From contig JBCCUP010000020.1 in assembly GCA_039196715.1 (NCBI GenBank), positions 1-64,000 of the forward strand: 64,000 bases of DNA, given 5' to 3'. How positions within the stretch are numbered: position 1 is the stretch's first letter; the number at the start of each line of letters is the position of its first letter. Below the pieces are notes generated by a model that was given only the letters and a program-made list of their open reading frames with translations, was not told where the DNA came from and made no database searches. Positions 34,922 to 42,523 of this stretch are shown in pieces. A program made the translations under genes and the position numbers. This DNA comes from Pseudomonadota bacterium. GTDB lineage: Bacteria > Pseudomonadota > Gammaproteobacteria > CALCKW01.

Positions 34922-36238
34922 TCAAGCCACCGACGGGGGCAGCAGCACATCGGCGTGGCCGCGCCACAATGAATTGCGGCTGGTGTCCGGGTCGCCCGGT
35001 GCGGTGTCGAGCTCGTCCAGGTCGTAGAGCGTCAGCACCGACAGGTAGTCTTCCATGATCTCCGAGGTGTACGGCAGCATGAGCGCGCCGCACCGGCTGT
35101 CGCGGTAGATGCGCTCGAGCGGCAACGACTTCAACATCGCCTGGCCGCCACAGGTGCGGATCGCCATCGCGGCGATCTCCTGCACGCCCTCCATGACGTT
35201 GTACTGGGCCGCGTACATGCGCAGGACCTGCGCTTTCGACGGAAAGCCCCGAGCCTCCATGAACGCCTGCCACCAGAGCGCGCGCACACTCGACAAACGG
35301 GCGTACATCTGGGCCACGGCCTGGCGCTTGGTGGCGTACAGGCGGCGGTCGGCCGGTGGCTGCCCCGGTACCTCGCCACGCAGGTAGGCGACGGTTAAAT
35401 CGAACGCCGCCTGGGCCACCCCCATGTAAGTGGGCGAGAGCGTGGCCATCACGTGCGGCCAGTGTGGCAGTGTCTTGATGAAGATGCCGCGCGGCATCAT
35501 CAGGTCGTCTTCGCTGACGAACACGTCTTTGAGCACGAGGTCGCGGCTGTGGGTGCCGCGCATGCCGAGCGGATCCCAGTCGCCCTGCACCGACAGACCG
35601 GGCGCGTCCTTGGGCACGACGAAGATCATGGTGTCCTCGTGCCGGGGTTCGACGCCCTCGACGTGCTCGGTGCACACGATCGAGTAGTAGTCGCAGTGGC
35701 CCGCGAGGCTTGCGAACTTCTTGAAACCGTTGATGCGCCACCCGCCCTCGACCTTCTCGCAGCGGGTTTGCGCGGGTTTGGAGGTCCAGTTCTGCCCGGC
35801 CTCGGAGATGGGTTGCGAGTAGATGCCCTGCTCCTCCACGGCACGCCTAAACTGCCGTTCGCGCAAGGGCGCAAAAGCCGCACGTTCGGCGTCCGTCAGG
35901 TGCGGCATCTCGTACATGAACCGCGACCACATCATCGACGAGTTGTGCATGTTGAAAGTCAGGGCGGTTGCGCCGCAGTACTTGCCGATCTCCGCACCGA
36001 CCATGGCGTACTCACCGAGGCTGAAGCCGTGGCCGCCGAAGGCCTCCGGCACCGTGAGCGTCAGCAGGCCCTCGGCCGCGAGGTCACGGTAGTTGTCGAC
36101 CGGGAAGCTCGCGTCGTCGTCGATCGCCTTGGCGCGCGGCGCGAAGCGCTCCGCGCCGAGGGTGTTGATGCGCTCGAGCACGGTTTGCACGTCGGGCCGA
36201 ACGCGTGACAGGTCGTAGTAGTCCCCGATCTGGCTCAC
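34922..36238 (-). CDS. acyl-CoA-dehydrogenase-fold flavoprotein lacking the catalytic Glu
   Basis: This 438-residue protein has the full acyl-CoA dehydrogenase architecture: an N-terminal helical part, a beta domain with FKKFASLAGHCDYYSIVC and DPLGMRGTHSRDLVL, and a C-terminal helical bundle (RTCGGQAMLKSLPLERIYRDSRCGALMLPYTSEIMEDYL). Where dehydrogenases have YEGT with the alpha-proton-abstracting Glu, this protein has LPYT, so the catalytic base is missing. That loss is typical of ACAD-fold monooxygenases such as HsaA or DszC. A flavin hydroxylase is therefore as likely as a dehydrogenase. The GTG at 36238 overlaps the dioxygenase stop by 4 bp. Confidence 0.85.
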   Translation of the reverse strand: MSQIGDYYDLSRVRPDVQTVLERINTLGAERFAPRAKAIDDDASFPVDNYRDLAAEGLLTLTVPEAFGGHGFSLGEYAMVGAEIGKYCGATALTFNMHNSSMMWSRFMYEMPHLTDAERAAFAPLRERQFRRAVEEQGIYSQPISEAGQNWTSKPAQTRCEKVEGGWRINGFKKFASLAGHCDYYSIVCTEHVEGVEPRHEDTMIFVVPKDAPGLSVQGDWDPLGMRGTHSRDLVLKDVFVSEDDLMMPRGIFIKTLPHWPHVMATLSPTYMGVAQAAFDLTVAYLRGEVPGQPPADRRLYATKRQAVAQMYARLSSVRALWWQAFMEARGFPSKAQVLRMYAAQYNVMEGVQEIAAMAIRTCGGQAMLKSLPLERIYRDSRCGALMLPYTSEIMEDYLSVLTLYDLDELDTAPGDPDTSRNSLWRGHADVLLPPSVA

Positions 36239-37281
36239 GCGAGCTCTCCCTGAAGGGCGCCGTCGACCACCACGGCGGTGCCGTCGAGAGTGATCGTACA
36301 ACCGCGCATCGGCAGGTCGAAGTGCCCCTCGGTGAAACGGTCGGCGTACTGGTTTGCGCCGGTTGACCAGAGGAAGTTGCCGGCCCAGGCGCGGAACTCC
36401 ACGGCCTGCATGTCGCGCTTGTCGTACAACGCACCAGACACCCAGCGCGCGTGCGGGTTCATGCCCCAGCCGACGTGCGAGAGGCCGTAGGCTTTGGGGT
36501 CATCCCAGGCGGCCATGTACTCGCGGAACAGCTTTGCATCGAGGCCGTCGCCGCGGATGCCGGTGACAAAGTCGTCTTCAATCGTGATGTCGATCGGGCT
36601 GGCGAGGTAGGTCTTGAAGGTGAGGTTCATGTCGCCAACGTCCATGACGATCCGGCCGTTGACGGTGCCCGGTCCGGGAAAGGCCAGGCACAGGCCGCCT
36701 GGCCAGTGCGCGACATGCCCGGGCGTGGTGCCGAAACCGGGGGTGCCACCACAGGGCGCGCCGCGGACGTCGATGAGGAGGTCGGTGCCGGCGGCGGAGG
36801 TGACACGCATCTCCGACGCGGCCTTCAGCATCTCGACACCCAGCGCGACCTTCGGGCCGAGCTCGGCGCGCGGCTCGGTGCGCTCGAGGATTTCGGGGTG
36901 CTCGTTGGTCACGACCAGGATGCGCGCACCGGCTGCCTCGACTTCGGGCCACTCGGGCGAGTGGATCATGCCCTCGACGGTGCAATCGACCACCACCTCA
37001 CACTGTTTCATCGCCTCGATGGCAGCGCGGTTGTGGGCAATCGCGAGCGAGGTGCCGGTGCCTTTGACCGGCACCGGTGCGGTTTGCTCGGGCGTCGGCA
37101 TGCAGAGCATGCAGAAGTTGGCGCCAAGGTCACAGAGCGCCAGCTCGGCGAGGTGCACCAGCACCGGCCGCGACTGCGTTTCGGACACCAGTGCCACGGT
37201 GGTGCCCTGCACGATGCCGTTCAGCGTAAACACGCGTCGAAACGACGCCAGCCATTTTCCCTCGACGCGTTCCTGCAGCAC
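36235..37281 (-). CDS. NicX-like (2,5-dihydroxypyridine 5,6-dioxygenase/M29-like) protein
   Basis: This is a 348-residue protein, the length of Pseudomonas NicX (about 350). From memory of NicX, the C-terminal half aligns closely: HWPGGLCLAFPGP..NGRIVMDVGD, KAYGLSHVGWGMNPHARW and GHFDLPMRGC. The iron ligands of NicX (two His and an Asp) map to His269, His320 and Asp322, all present. NicX opens the pyridine ring of 2,5-dihydroxypyridine to N-formylmaleamate. The fold is shared with M29 aminopeptidases, but the ligands favour the dioxygenase. The GTG at 37281 with GGAG upstream is the best start. It leads a five-gene operon. Confidence 0.85.
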   Translation of the reverse strand: MLQERVEGKWLASFRRVFTLNGIVQGTTVALVSETQSRPVLVHLAELALCDLGANFCMLCMPTPEQTAPVPVKGTGTSLAIAHNRAAIEAMKQCEVVVDCTVEGMIHSPEWPEVEAAGARILVVTNEHPEILERTEPRAELGPKVALGVEMLKAASEMRVTSAAGTDLLIDVRGAPCGGTPGFGTTPGHVAHWPGGLCLAFPGPGTVNGRIVMDVGDMNLTFKTYLASPIDITIEDDFVTGIRGDGLDAKLFREYMAAWDDPKAYGLSHVGWGMNPHARWVSGALYDKRDMQAVEFRAWAGNFLWSTGANQYADRFTEGHFDLPMRGCTITLDGTAVVVDGALQGELA

Positions 37282-37295
37282 GGTCTGCGCTCCGT

Positions 37296-37321
37296 TCAAA
37301 ACTTTACTATACAGTTTAGTT
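37296..37321 (-). promoter_or_regulatory. A/T-rich promoter/operator region of the NicX-like operon
   Basis: A 26-bp A/T-rich stretch in a GC-rich setting contains an imperfect dyad, CTTTACT and AGTTTAG around TATAC. On the minus strand this gives TAAACTGTATAGTAAAG-like elements suited to a -10 box and a TetR operator, 15 bp before the GTG start. The TetR encoded in the operon is the natural candidate ligand. Confidence 0.45.
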
Positions 37322-37325
37322 AAGC

Positions 37326-37562
37326 TTGACGCCAAAGGCCCAACCCGTGGCACGCAAAGCCGTGTGCGCTGTGGCACGGATCACCGAGGTGCGTCCGACG
37401 AGGAGCGATCCCGCTCCCCTCACGCTGTCCACGCTGCGGTGCCCGGACTGCGGACACCGGGCAGACGAGACCGTGCCGACCAACGCCTGCCCGTTTTTCA
37501 CTGAGTGTGCTGGCTGTGGCACGGTGCTGATCCCCCTGCCCGACAACGGTTGCACGCGTTGA
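37326..37562 (+). CDS. small zinc-ribbon protein resembling the GDCCVxC family, lacking that motif
   Basis: Up to 78 residues, with an uncertain start (TTG at 37326 or GTG at 37347 or 37389). The end STLRCPDCGHRADETVPTNACPFFTECAGCGTVL closely matches small Cys-rich proteins whose C-terminus normally continues PKPGDCCVFCS. Here the frame ends PLPDNGCTR, so the terminal GDCC motif is missing and no other frame restores it. Four Cys in two CxxC pairs could still bind zinc. It is divergent from the NicX-like operon. Confidence 0.5.
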   Translation: MTPKAQPVARKAVCAVARITEVRPTRSDPAPLTLSTLRCPDCGHRADETVPTNACPFFTECAGCGTVLIPLPDNGCTR

Positions 37563-37698
37563 TCCTGCTGCACCGTCGCCTGTCCCGCGATTCAGGTTGC
37601 CGGGCCGACGGGCGCGACTGCGGCCTGTTGCGGGCCTGCGCCTGACGGGCATTGATACGCAGCGAGCTGACGTGAGGTTCGTCGCGCGCAACGCGGGT

Positions 37699-38205
37699 TC
37701 AGTACTCGTAACCCTTGAACCGGTTGGGGGTGTCGAGCGCGCTGTCGTCGCCGATGAAGCGGGCCCAGACACCACCCGGGCGCCAGATACCGTCCATGCG
37801 CGCGAAGGCGGTGTCCACCGTTTCACCGATGGTGTCGCCCCGGCACTCCCGGGCGTGTCGGTAGAAGAACGCCGAGACCCGTGCGTTGTAGAGGCAATGG
37901 ACGTGAATGCGCTCGCCGTCCAACCGCGCGAGTGTGTCGCAGAAGGCGTCGAAATCGGCGTCGCGCGGGTCTTGGAAGTCGACCGGCAGGTAGACGTAGG
38001 TCATCCCCAGCGCTGCCACACTGCCGGCCTCGTCCTCGAGCGCGCCGTCGTTGTCGTGCGGGCCGAGGTTGACGACGTGGCTGACACCGCCCGCCGCGAG
38101 GTCGGCCAGTTGGCTTTCGGTCGGTTGGCCGGAGGTGGAGATCTGCGCCGAGACGCGGCGCCAGTTCAACACCTCGGTGAGCTCGCGCGGGCTGTCGTGG
38201 GTCAC
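37699..38205 (-). CDS. dual-specificity-phosphatase-like protein
   Basis: This is a 168-residue protein. The N-terminal SAQISTSGQPTESQLADLAAGGVSHVVNL and the signature VHCLYNARVSAFFYRH place it among DUF442/DSP-like phosphatases. The P-loop is HC-x4-R (Cys-Leu-Tyr-Asn-Ala-Arg), one residue shorter than the canonical CX5R; this form recurs in a bacterial subfamily and its activity is unproven. It precedes the transglutaminase-DUF2126 gene in the opposite sense of transcription order (it lies downstream, 14 bp after its stop), so it may be the last gene of that operon. Confidence 0.8.
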   Translation of the reverse strand: MTHDSPRELTEVLNWRRVSAQISTSGQPTESQLADLAAGGVSHVVNLGPHDNDGALEDEAGSVAALGMTYVYLPVDFQDPRDADFDAFCDTLARLDGERIHVHCLYNARVSAFFYRHARECRGDTIGETVDTAFARMDGIWRPGGVWARFIGDDSALDTPNRFKGYEY

Positions 38206-38219
38206 GGCCGAGCCTGCTC

Positions 38220-41200
38220 TCAGATCGACCGCACCCGCCGCAGGTCGGCGGTGCAGGGGTAGTCGGTGTTTTGCCGGATCACCCGGCTGCGGTGTGCGCG
38301 GCTCGGCTCGGTGCTCTGGAAGCGGGAACCGGCGTCGGCGCGCGCATGCTGGAACGCCGGGGCCGGGGTGTGCATATCGGCGTCGAAACGGGTCAATCGC
38401 CGCGTTTCGGCCACGTTCGCGTTGACCGGCTTGTCCTCGAAGTTTCGCCCGCCCGGGTCGCTCACGTGGTAGGCGCAGCCGCCGAGGCTGCGGTCGTTCC
38501 AGGTGTCGATCAGGTCGAATACCAGCGGCACATCCACCGGCAGGTCCGGGTGCAGGCAGAATGGCGGCTGCCAGGCCCGGTAGCGCACACCCACGACGTA
38601 TTCGCCAGGTGTGCCGGTGTTGACCAGTGGCAGCTCGTAGCCGTTGCAGGTGACGATGTGGCGCGACGCGGTCAGGCCGCTGACGCGCAACTGCAGGCGT
38701 TCGACCGAGGAGTCGACGTAGCGTGACATGCCGCTGGCGGTCGCCTCCTCGCCGAGCACGTGCCAGGGCTCGATGGCCGCGCGCAGCTGCAGCTGCACAT
38801 CGCCGATTGCGCGCTCGCCGTAGACCGGAAAGCGAAATTCGAAAAAGGCGTCGAGCCAGCTCGCGTCGAAGGCGTAGCCGTGGGTGTTGAGGTCGGCAAC
38901 GACGTCTTCGAGGTCCCGCCAGAGGTAGTGCGGCAGCATGAACCTGTCGTGCAACTCCGTCCCCCAGCGCACCAGCTCACCGGTGTAGGGCGCATTCCAG
39001 AAGCGGCTGATCAGGCAGCGGATCAGCAGCGCCTGTACCACGCTCATTCGCGCGTGCGGTGGCATCTCGAAGGCACGCAGCTCGACGATGCCCAGGCGAC
39101 CCGTCGGCCCGCTGGGCGCGTACAGTTTGTCGATGCAGATTTCAGCGCGGTGGGTGTTGCCGGTCAGGTCCACCAGCATGTTGCGCAACAGCCGGTCGAC
39201 CAGCCACGGCGTGTCGCTCTCGCCCCGCGGAAGGCGGGCGAGCGCCATCTCAAGCTCGTACAGCGTCTCGCTGCGTGCTTCGTCCGCGCGCGGTGCCTGG
39301 CTGGTCGGACCGACGAACAGGCCCGAGAACAGGTACGACAGGCTCGGGTGGTGCTGCCAGTAGCGGATCACGCTGCCGAGCAGGTCCGGTCGACGCAGGA
39401 ACGGACTGTCTGCTGGGGTCAGGCCACCGAGGGTCACGTGGTTGCCACCGCCTGTGCCGGTGTGTCGGCCGTCGACGTTGAACTTTTCGGCAGCGAGTTT
39501 GCAGTGCGCAGCGGCGTCGTACAGCGTCTCGGTACGCGCGACCAGCTCGTCAAACGACACCGAGGGGTGGATGTTGACTTCGATCACACCGGGGTCGGGC
39601 GTGATGCGAAAGGACGTCAAACGGGCGTCGTGTGGCGGCTCATAGCCTTCGATCACGCACGGCGTGCCGGTGCGCGCGACCGCGTGTTCCAGCGCGCACA
39701 TGAGGTCCAGCCAGTGCGCGGCGGACGTGACCGGTGGCAGGAACACGTACAGCGTGTCGTCGCGCACTTCGGCAACCAGCGTGGTGCGGATCACACCGCC
39801 GGCCTCGGTTGTGCCGCCCTCATCAGCGGCGTCGTGGCGCTGTGCGAGCGTGTTGTAGCCGGGCAGTGCGTCGCCCCAGTAGATCGGGTCCTCGGGCACC
39901 TGGCGGGCCTCGCGGTCGACGGCGGTGTCGGGCGGCAGCGAGTCGAGCGGTAGCCGCATGCCGGCGGGCGAGTCACCCGGAATCAGGAAGACTTCGTCAC
40001 GGCGCAACGGCCAGCGTTGGCTCACCCAGCGCTGGCCGGTGTGCTCGAGCGGGAGGATCCAGCCAACCGGCGCGTCGAGGCCCCGATCGATCTGCCGCAC
40101 CGTCTCGGCGCGCGCGTCCGGGTCCGAGAGCGTGAGATCGCGCAGTGCGGTCTCGACCGGTAACAGGGACTCGAGGTGCACGTGGTGCAGCGGGTCTTCA
40201 TACACCGCCCGCGCACAACCGGCATCGAGCCCGAGCTGCGTGCACAAGCCTTTCACCACCTGCTCGGCATCCGCAGGGGTGGCCCCGCCCTGCCCCGGGC
40301 GTGCGAGCCGCGTCGGGTCGCGCCAGATCGGTTCGCCGTCGCGACGCCAGTGGCAGATCATGGCCCAGCGCGGCGTCGGTTCGCCCGGGTACCACTTGCC
40401 TTGGGCGAAGGCCGTGACACCCGCCGGTGCGAACGCCGTGCGCAGGCGCGCCATCAGTGCCGCAGCGCGCTCGGTTTTGTGTTCGCCGAGTGCCGCTTCG
40501 TTCCACTCGGGGCTCTCGAGGTTCTCCGTGGAGACGAAGGTCGGCTCGCCGCCCATGCTCAGGCGCACGTCGTCCTCCGAGAGCTGGCGGTCGACCCGCT
40601 CGCCGAGTGCGAGCACGTCGGCCCAGACGGCGTCGGTGTAGGGCTTGGTCACGCGCGGGCGTTCGTCAAAACGGGACACCCGGTTGTGAAAATAAAAGTC
40701 GTCTGCCGCGGCGCTCGCGGCGCCCGAGATCGGTGCTGCACTCGACGGTTGCGGGGTGCACGCCAGCGGGATGTGCCCTTCCCCGGCGAAGAGGCCCGAG
40801 GTCGGGTCCAGGCCCACCCAACCGGCGCCCGGCAGGTAGGCTTCGACCCAGGCGTGCAGGTCGGTGAAGTCCGCTGCTGCACCCACCGGGCCGTCGATCG
40901 CCTTGATGTCCGGGGTGAGCTGCACCAGGTAGCCTGATACGAAGCGCGCGGCAATGCCGTAGTGCCGCAGGATCTCGACCAGCAGCCAACTGCTGTCGCG
41001 GCAGGACCCACTCGCCTTGCGCAGGGTGTCCTCGGAGGACTGTACGCCGGGCTCCATGCGCACGTTGTACGTGATGTCGCGTTGGACGGCCTGATTGATT
41101 TCGACCAGCGCGTCGATCACCTTGCGGCGGTCCGGGCGATTCGCTTTCAACCAGGCGTGCAATCTGGGCCCGGCAGGCTCGACATCGCGGTACGGCGCGA

Positions 41201-41540
41201 CCTCGTCCAGCGTGCTCGCGTCGTAGTCGAAGGGGAACTGCTCGGCGCTGTCCTCGACAAAGAAATCGAAGGGGTTGATCACGTCGAGACGGGCAACGAG
41301 GTCGACCGTGACCGTCAACTCACGGCAGGGTTCCGGGAACACCAGCCGTGCGAGGTAGTTCCCGAACGGGTCCTGCTGCCAGTTGATGAAATGCGCCGCG
41401 GGCGTCACGTTGAGGCTGTAGCTCAGGATCGGTGTGCGGCAATGCGCGGCGGGCTTCAGCCGGATGATGTGGGGACCGAGCGTAACGGGTTTGTCGTAGC
41501 GGTAGGTCGTGGTGTGGTCGAGCGCGACCTTGATGCTCAT
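38220..41540 (-). CDS. transglutaminase-like/DUF2126 two-domain protein
   Basis: This is an 1106-residue protein. An N-terminal bacterial transglutaminase beta domain (1-100) and a transglutaminase-like cysteine protease core follow, with Cys180 (GSCRDSS), His229 (DLHAWVEA) and Asp245 (GLDPTSG), a complete triad. From about 290 to the end is DUF2126, with repeated ..MGGEPTFVS and the HTGTGGGNHVTLGG motif; this part resembles glutamate-cysteine-ligase/amidoligase-like folds. It would cut or transfer an isopeptide-type bond. It overlaps the Alpha-E gene by 4 bp and belongs to the five-gene amidoligase locus. Confidence 0.9.
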   Translation of the reverse strand: MSIKVALDHTTTYRYDKPVTLGPHIIRLKPAAHCRTPILSYSLNVTPAAHFINWQQDPFGNYLARLVFPEPCRELTVTVDLVARLDVINPFDFFVEDSAEQFPFDYDASTLDEVAPYRDVEPAGPRLHAWLKANRPDRRKVIDALVEINQAVQRDITYNVRMEPGVQSSEDTLRKASGSCRDSSWLLVEILRHYGIAARFVSGYLVQLTPDIKAIDGPVGAAADFTDLHAWVEAYLPGAGWVGLDPTSGLFAGEGHIPLACTPQPSSAAPISGAASAAADDFYFHNRVSRFDERPRVTKPYTDAVWADVLALGERVDRQLSEDDVRLSMGGEPTFVSTENLESPEWNEAALGEHKTERAAALMARLRTAFAPAGVTAFAQGKWYPGEPTPRWAMICHWRRDGEPIWRDPTRLARPGQGGATPADAEQVVKGLCTQLGLDAGCARAVYEDPLHHVHLESLLPVETALRDLTLSDPDARAETVRQIDRGLDAPVGWILPLEHTGQRWVSQRWPLRRDEVFLIPGDSPAGMRLPLDSLPPDTAVDREARQVPEDPIYWGDALPGYNTLAQRHDAADEGGTTEAGGVIRTTLVAEVRDDTLYVFLPPVTSAAHWLDLMCALEHAVARTGTPCVIEGYEPPHDARLTSFRITPDPGVIEVNIHPSVSFDELVARTETLYDAAAHCKLAAEKFNVDGRHTGTGGGNHVTLGGLTPADSPFLRRPDLLGSVIRYWQHHPSLSYLFSGLFVGPTSQAPRADEARSETLYELEMALARLPRGESDTPWLVDRLLRNMLVDLTGNTHRAEICIDKLYAPSGPTGRLGIVELRAFEMPPHARMSVVQALLIRCLISRFWNAPYTGELVRWGTELHDRFMLPHYLWRDLEDVVADLNTHGYAFDASWLDAFFEFRFPVYGERAIGDVQLQLRAAIEPWHVLGEEATASGMSRYVDSSVERLQLRVSGLTASRHIVTCNGYELPLVNTGTPGEYVVGVRYRAWQPPFCLHPDLPVDVPLVFDLIDTWNDRSLGGCAYHVSDPGGRNFEDKPVNANVAETRRLTRFDADMHTPAPAFQHARADAGSRFQSTEPSRAHRSRVIRQNTDYPCTADLRRVRSI

Positions 41541-42487
41541 GCGGTCTCCGGAACCGGCGGAAAGTAGGCTCGCGTGATCGCGTCGCCGATGTCGAGCAGA
41601 TCACTCTGGACCGCGTCGAGAAAGCGGTGCCGTGCTAGGGCGTCGGCTGCCAGGGCGTCGGTGTCGACAGCGTCGATGCGCGCGTGCAGCGACGCCACGA
41701 GCGCGCGCGCGTCGTCGTGGTTGGGAAAGTGCTCGAGACAGCGGTCGAGCCGAACCAGACAAAACAGGCAGGCCGCCGGCAATTGCGCGTCCTTGAGCAG
41801 GAAGTCGAGGCAGCCGGTCGCGTTGACCGGTTGCCGCACGTGCCGGCGGTACATCTGCATGGCCGACACCGAGCGCAGCGCGGCCATCCAGTCGCGGTGG
41901 TCGTTCGAGGCAAAGTCGGTGTCACCGTCCGGTGTGGTCACACTCTTTGGCACATCGAGCACCCGGGTGGTCATGTCGGCGCGCTCGAGGTAGCAGGCCA
42001 TGCGGGTGAAGCGGTAGGCCTGATCGTGACGCAGGCTGCCGTGGATAGCCCCCGAGATTTCGAGCACCTGCCGTTCGATCGCCTCGAGGACCTGGCGGCG
42101 GTTGGCCAGCGTTACGCCCTGCTCGCAGGCGCTGCGCACGTAGCGCACCAGGGTGCTGATACGCTGGTAGAGCTGTTTCGGAAACACGTCGCGCGCACTG
42201 CGCAGGTTGTTGCGGATGGCAATCGACGCGTTGATGATCGAGCCCGGGTTACGCTCGTCGGCGACCAGAAAGGTGGTGACATCCTGGGCACTGGCCTCGG
42301 CGTAGTGCTTGAGGTAGAGCGCGTCGAGGCCAGTGATCGAGATCAGCGGCATCCAGCCGTCGTGCGACTGCACGTCGGGCAGGTCCATCAGCGAGCGGCT
42401 GTAGACGTTGATCAGCCGCGCGGAGTTTTCGATTCGCTCGAGGTAGCGACTCAGCCAGTAGACGTTCTCTGCAACGCGGGACAGCAT
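41537..42487 (-). CDS. Alpha-E domain protein
   Basis: This 316-residue all-helical protein begins MLSRVAENVYWLSRYLERIENSARLINVY, the highly conserved Alpha-E start, followed by NPGSIINASIAIRNNLRSARD and a Tyr/Arg-rich helix YRFTRMACYLERADMTTRVL. Its biochemical role is unknown. It always occurs with circularly permuted ATP-grasp and transglutaminase genes, as here, so it probably completes or positions the ligase. It lies in the middle of the operon. Confidence 0.92.
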   Translation of the reverse strand: MLSRVAENVYWLSRYLERIENSARLINVYSRSLMDLPDVQSHDGWMPLISITGLDALYLKHYAEASAQDVTTFLVADERNPGSIINASIAIRNNLRSARDVFPKQLYQRISTLVRYVRSACEQGVTLANRRQVLEAIERQVLEISGAIHGSLRHDQAYRFTRMACYLERADMTTRVLDVPKSVTTPDGDTDFASNDHRDWMAALRSVSAMQMYRRHVRQPVNATGCLDFLLKDAQLPAACLFCLVRLDRCLEHFPNHDDARALVASLHARIDAVDTDALAADALARHRFLDAVQSDLLDIGDAITRAYFPPVPETA

Positions 42488-42523
42488 GGGCTCAGACTCG
42501 TGCCGAGGTGGGTTCGGGTCGCG

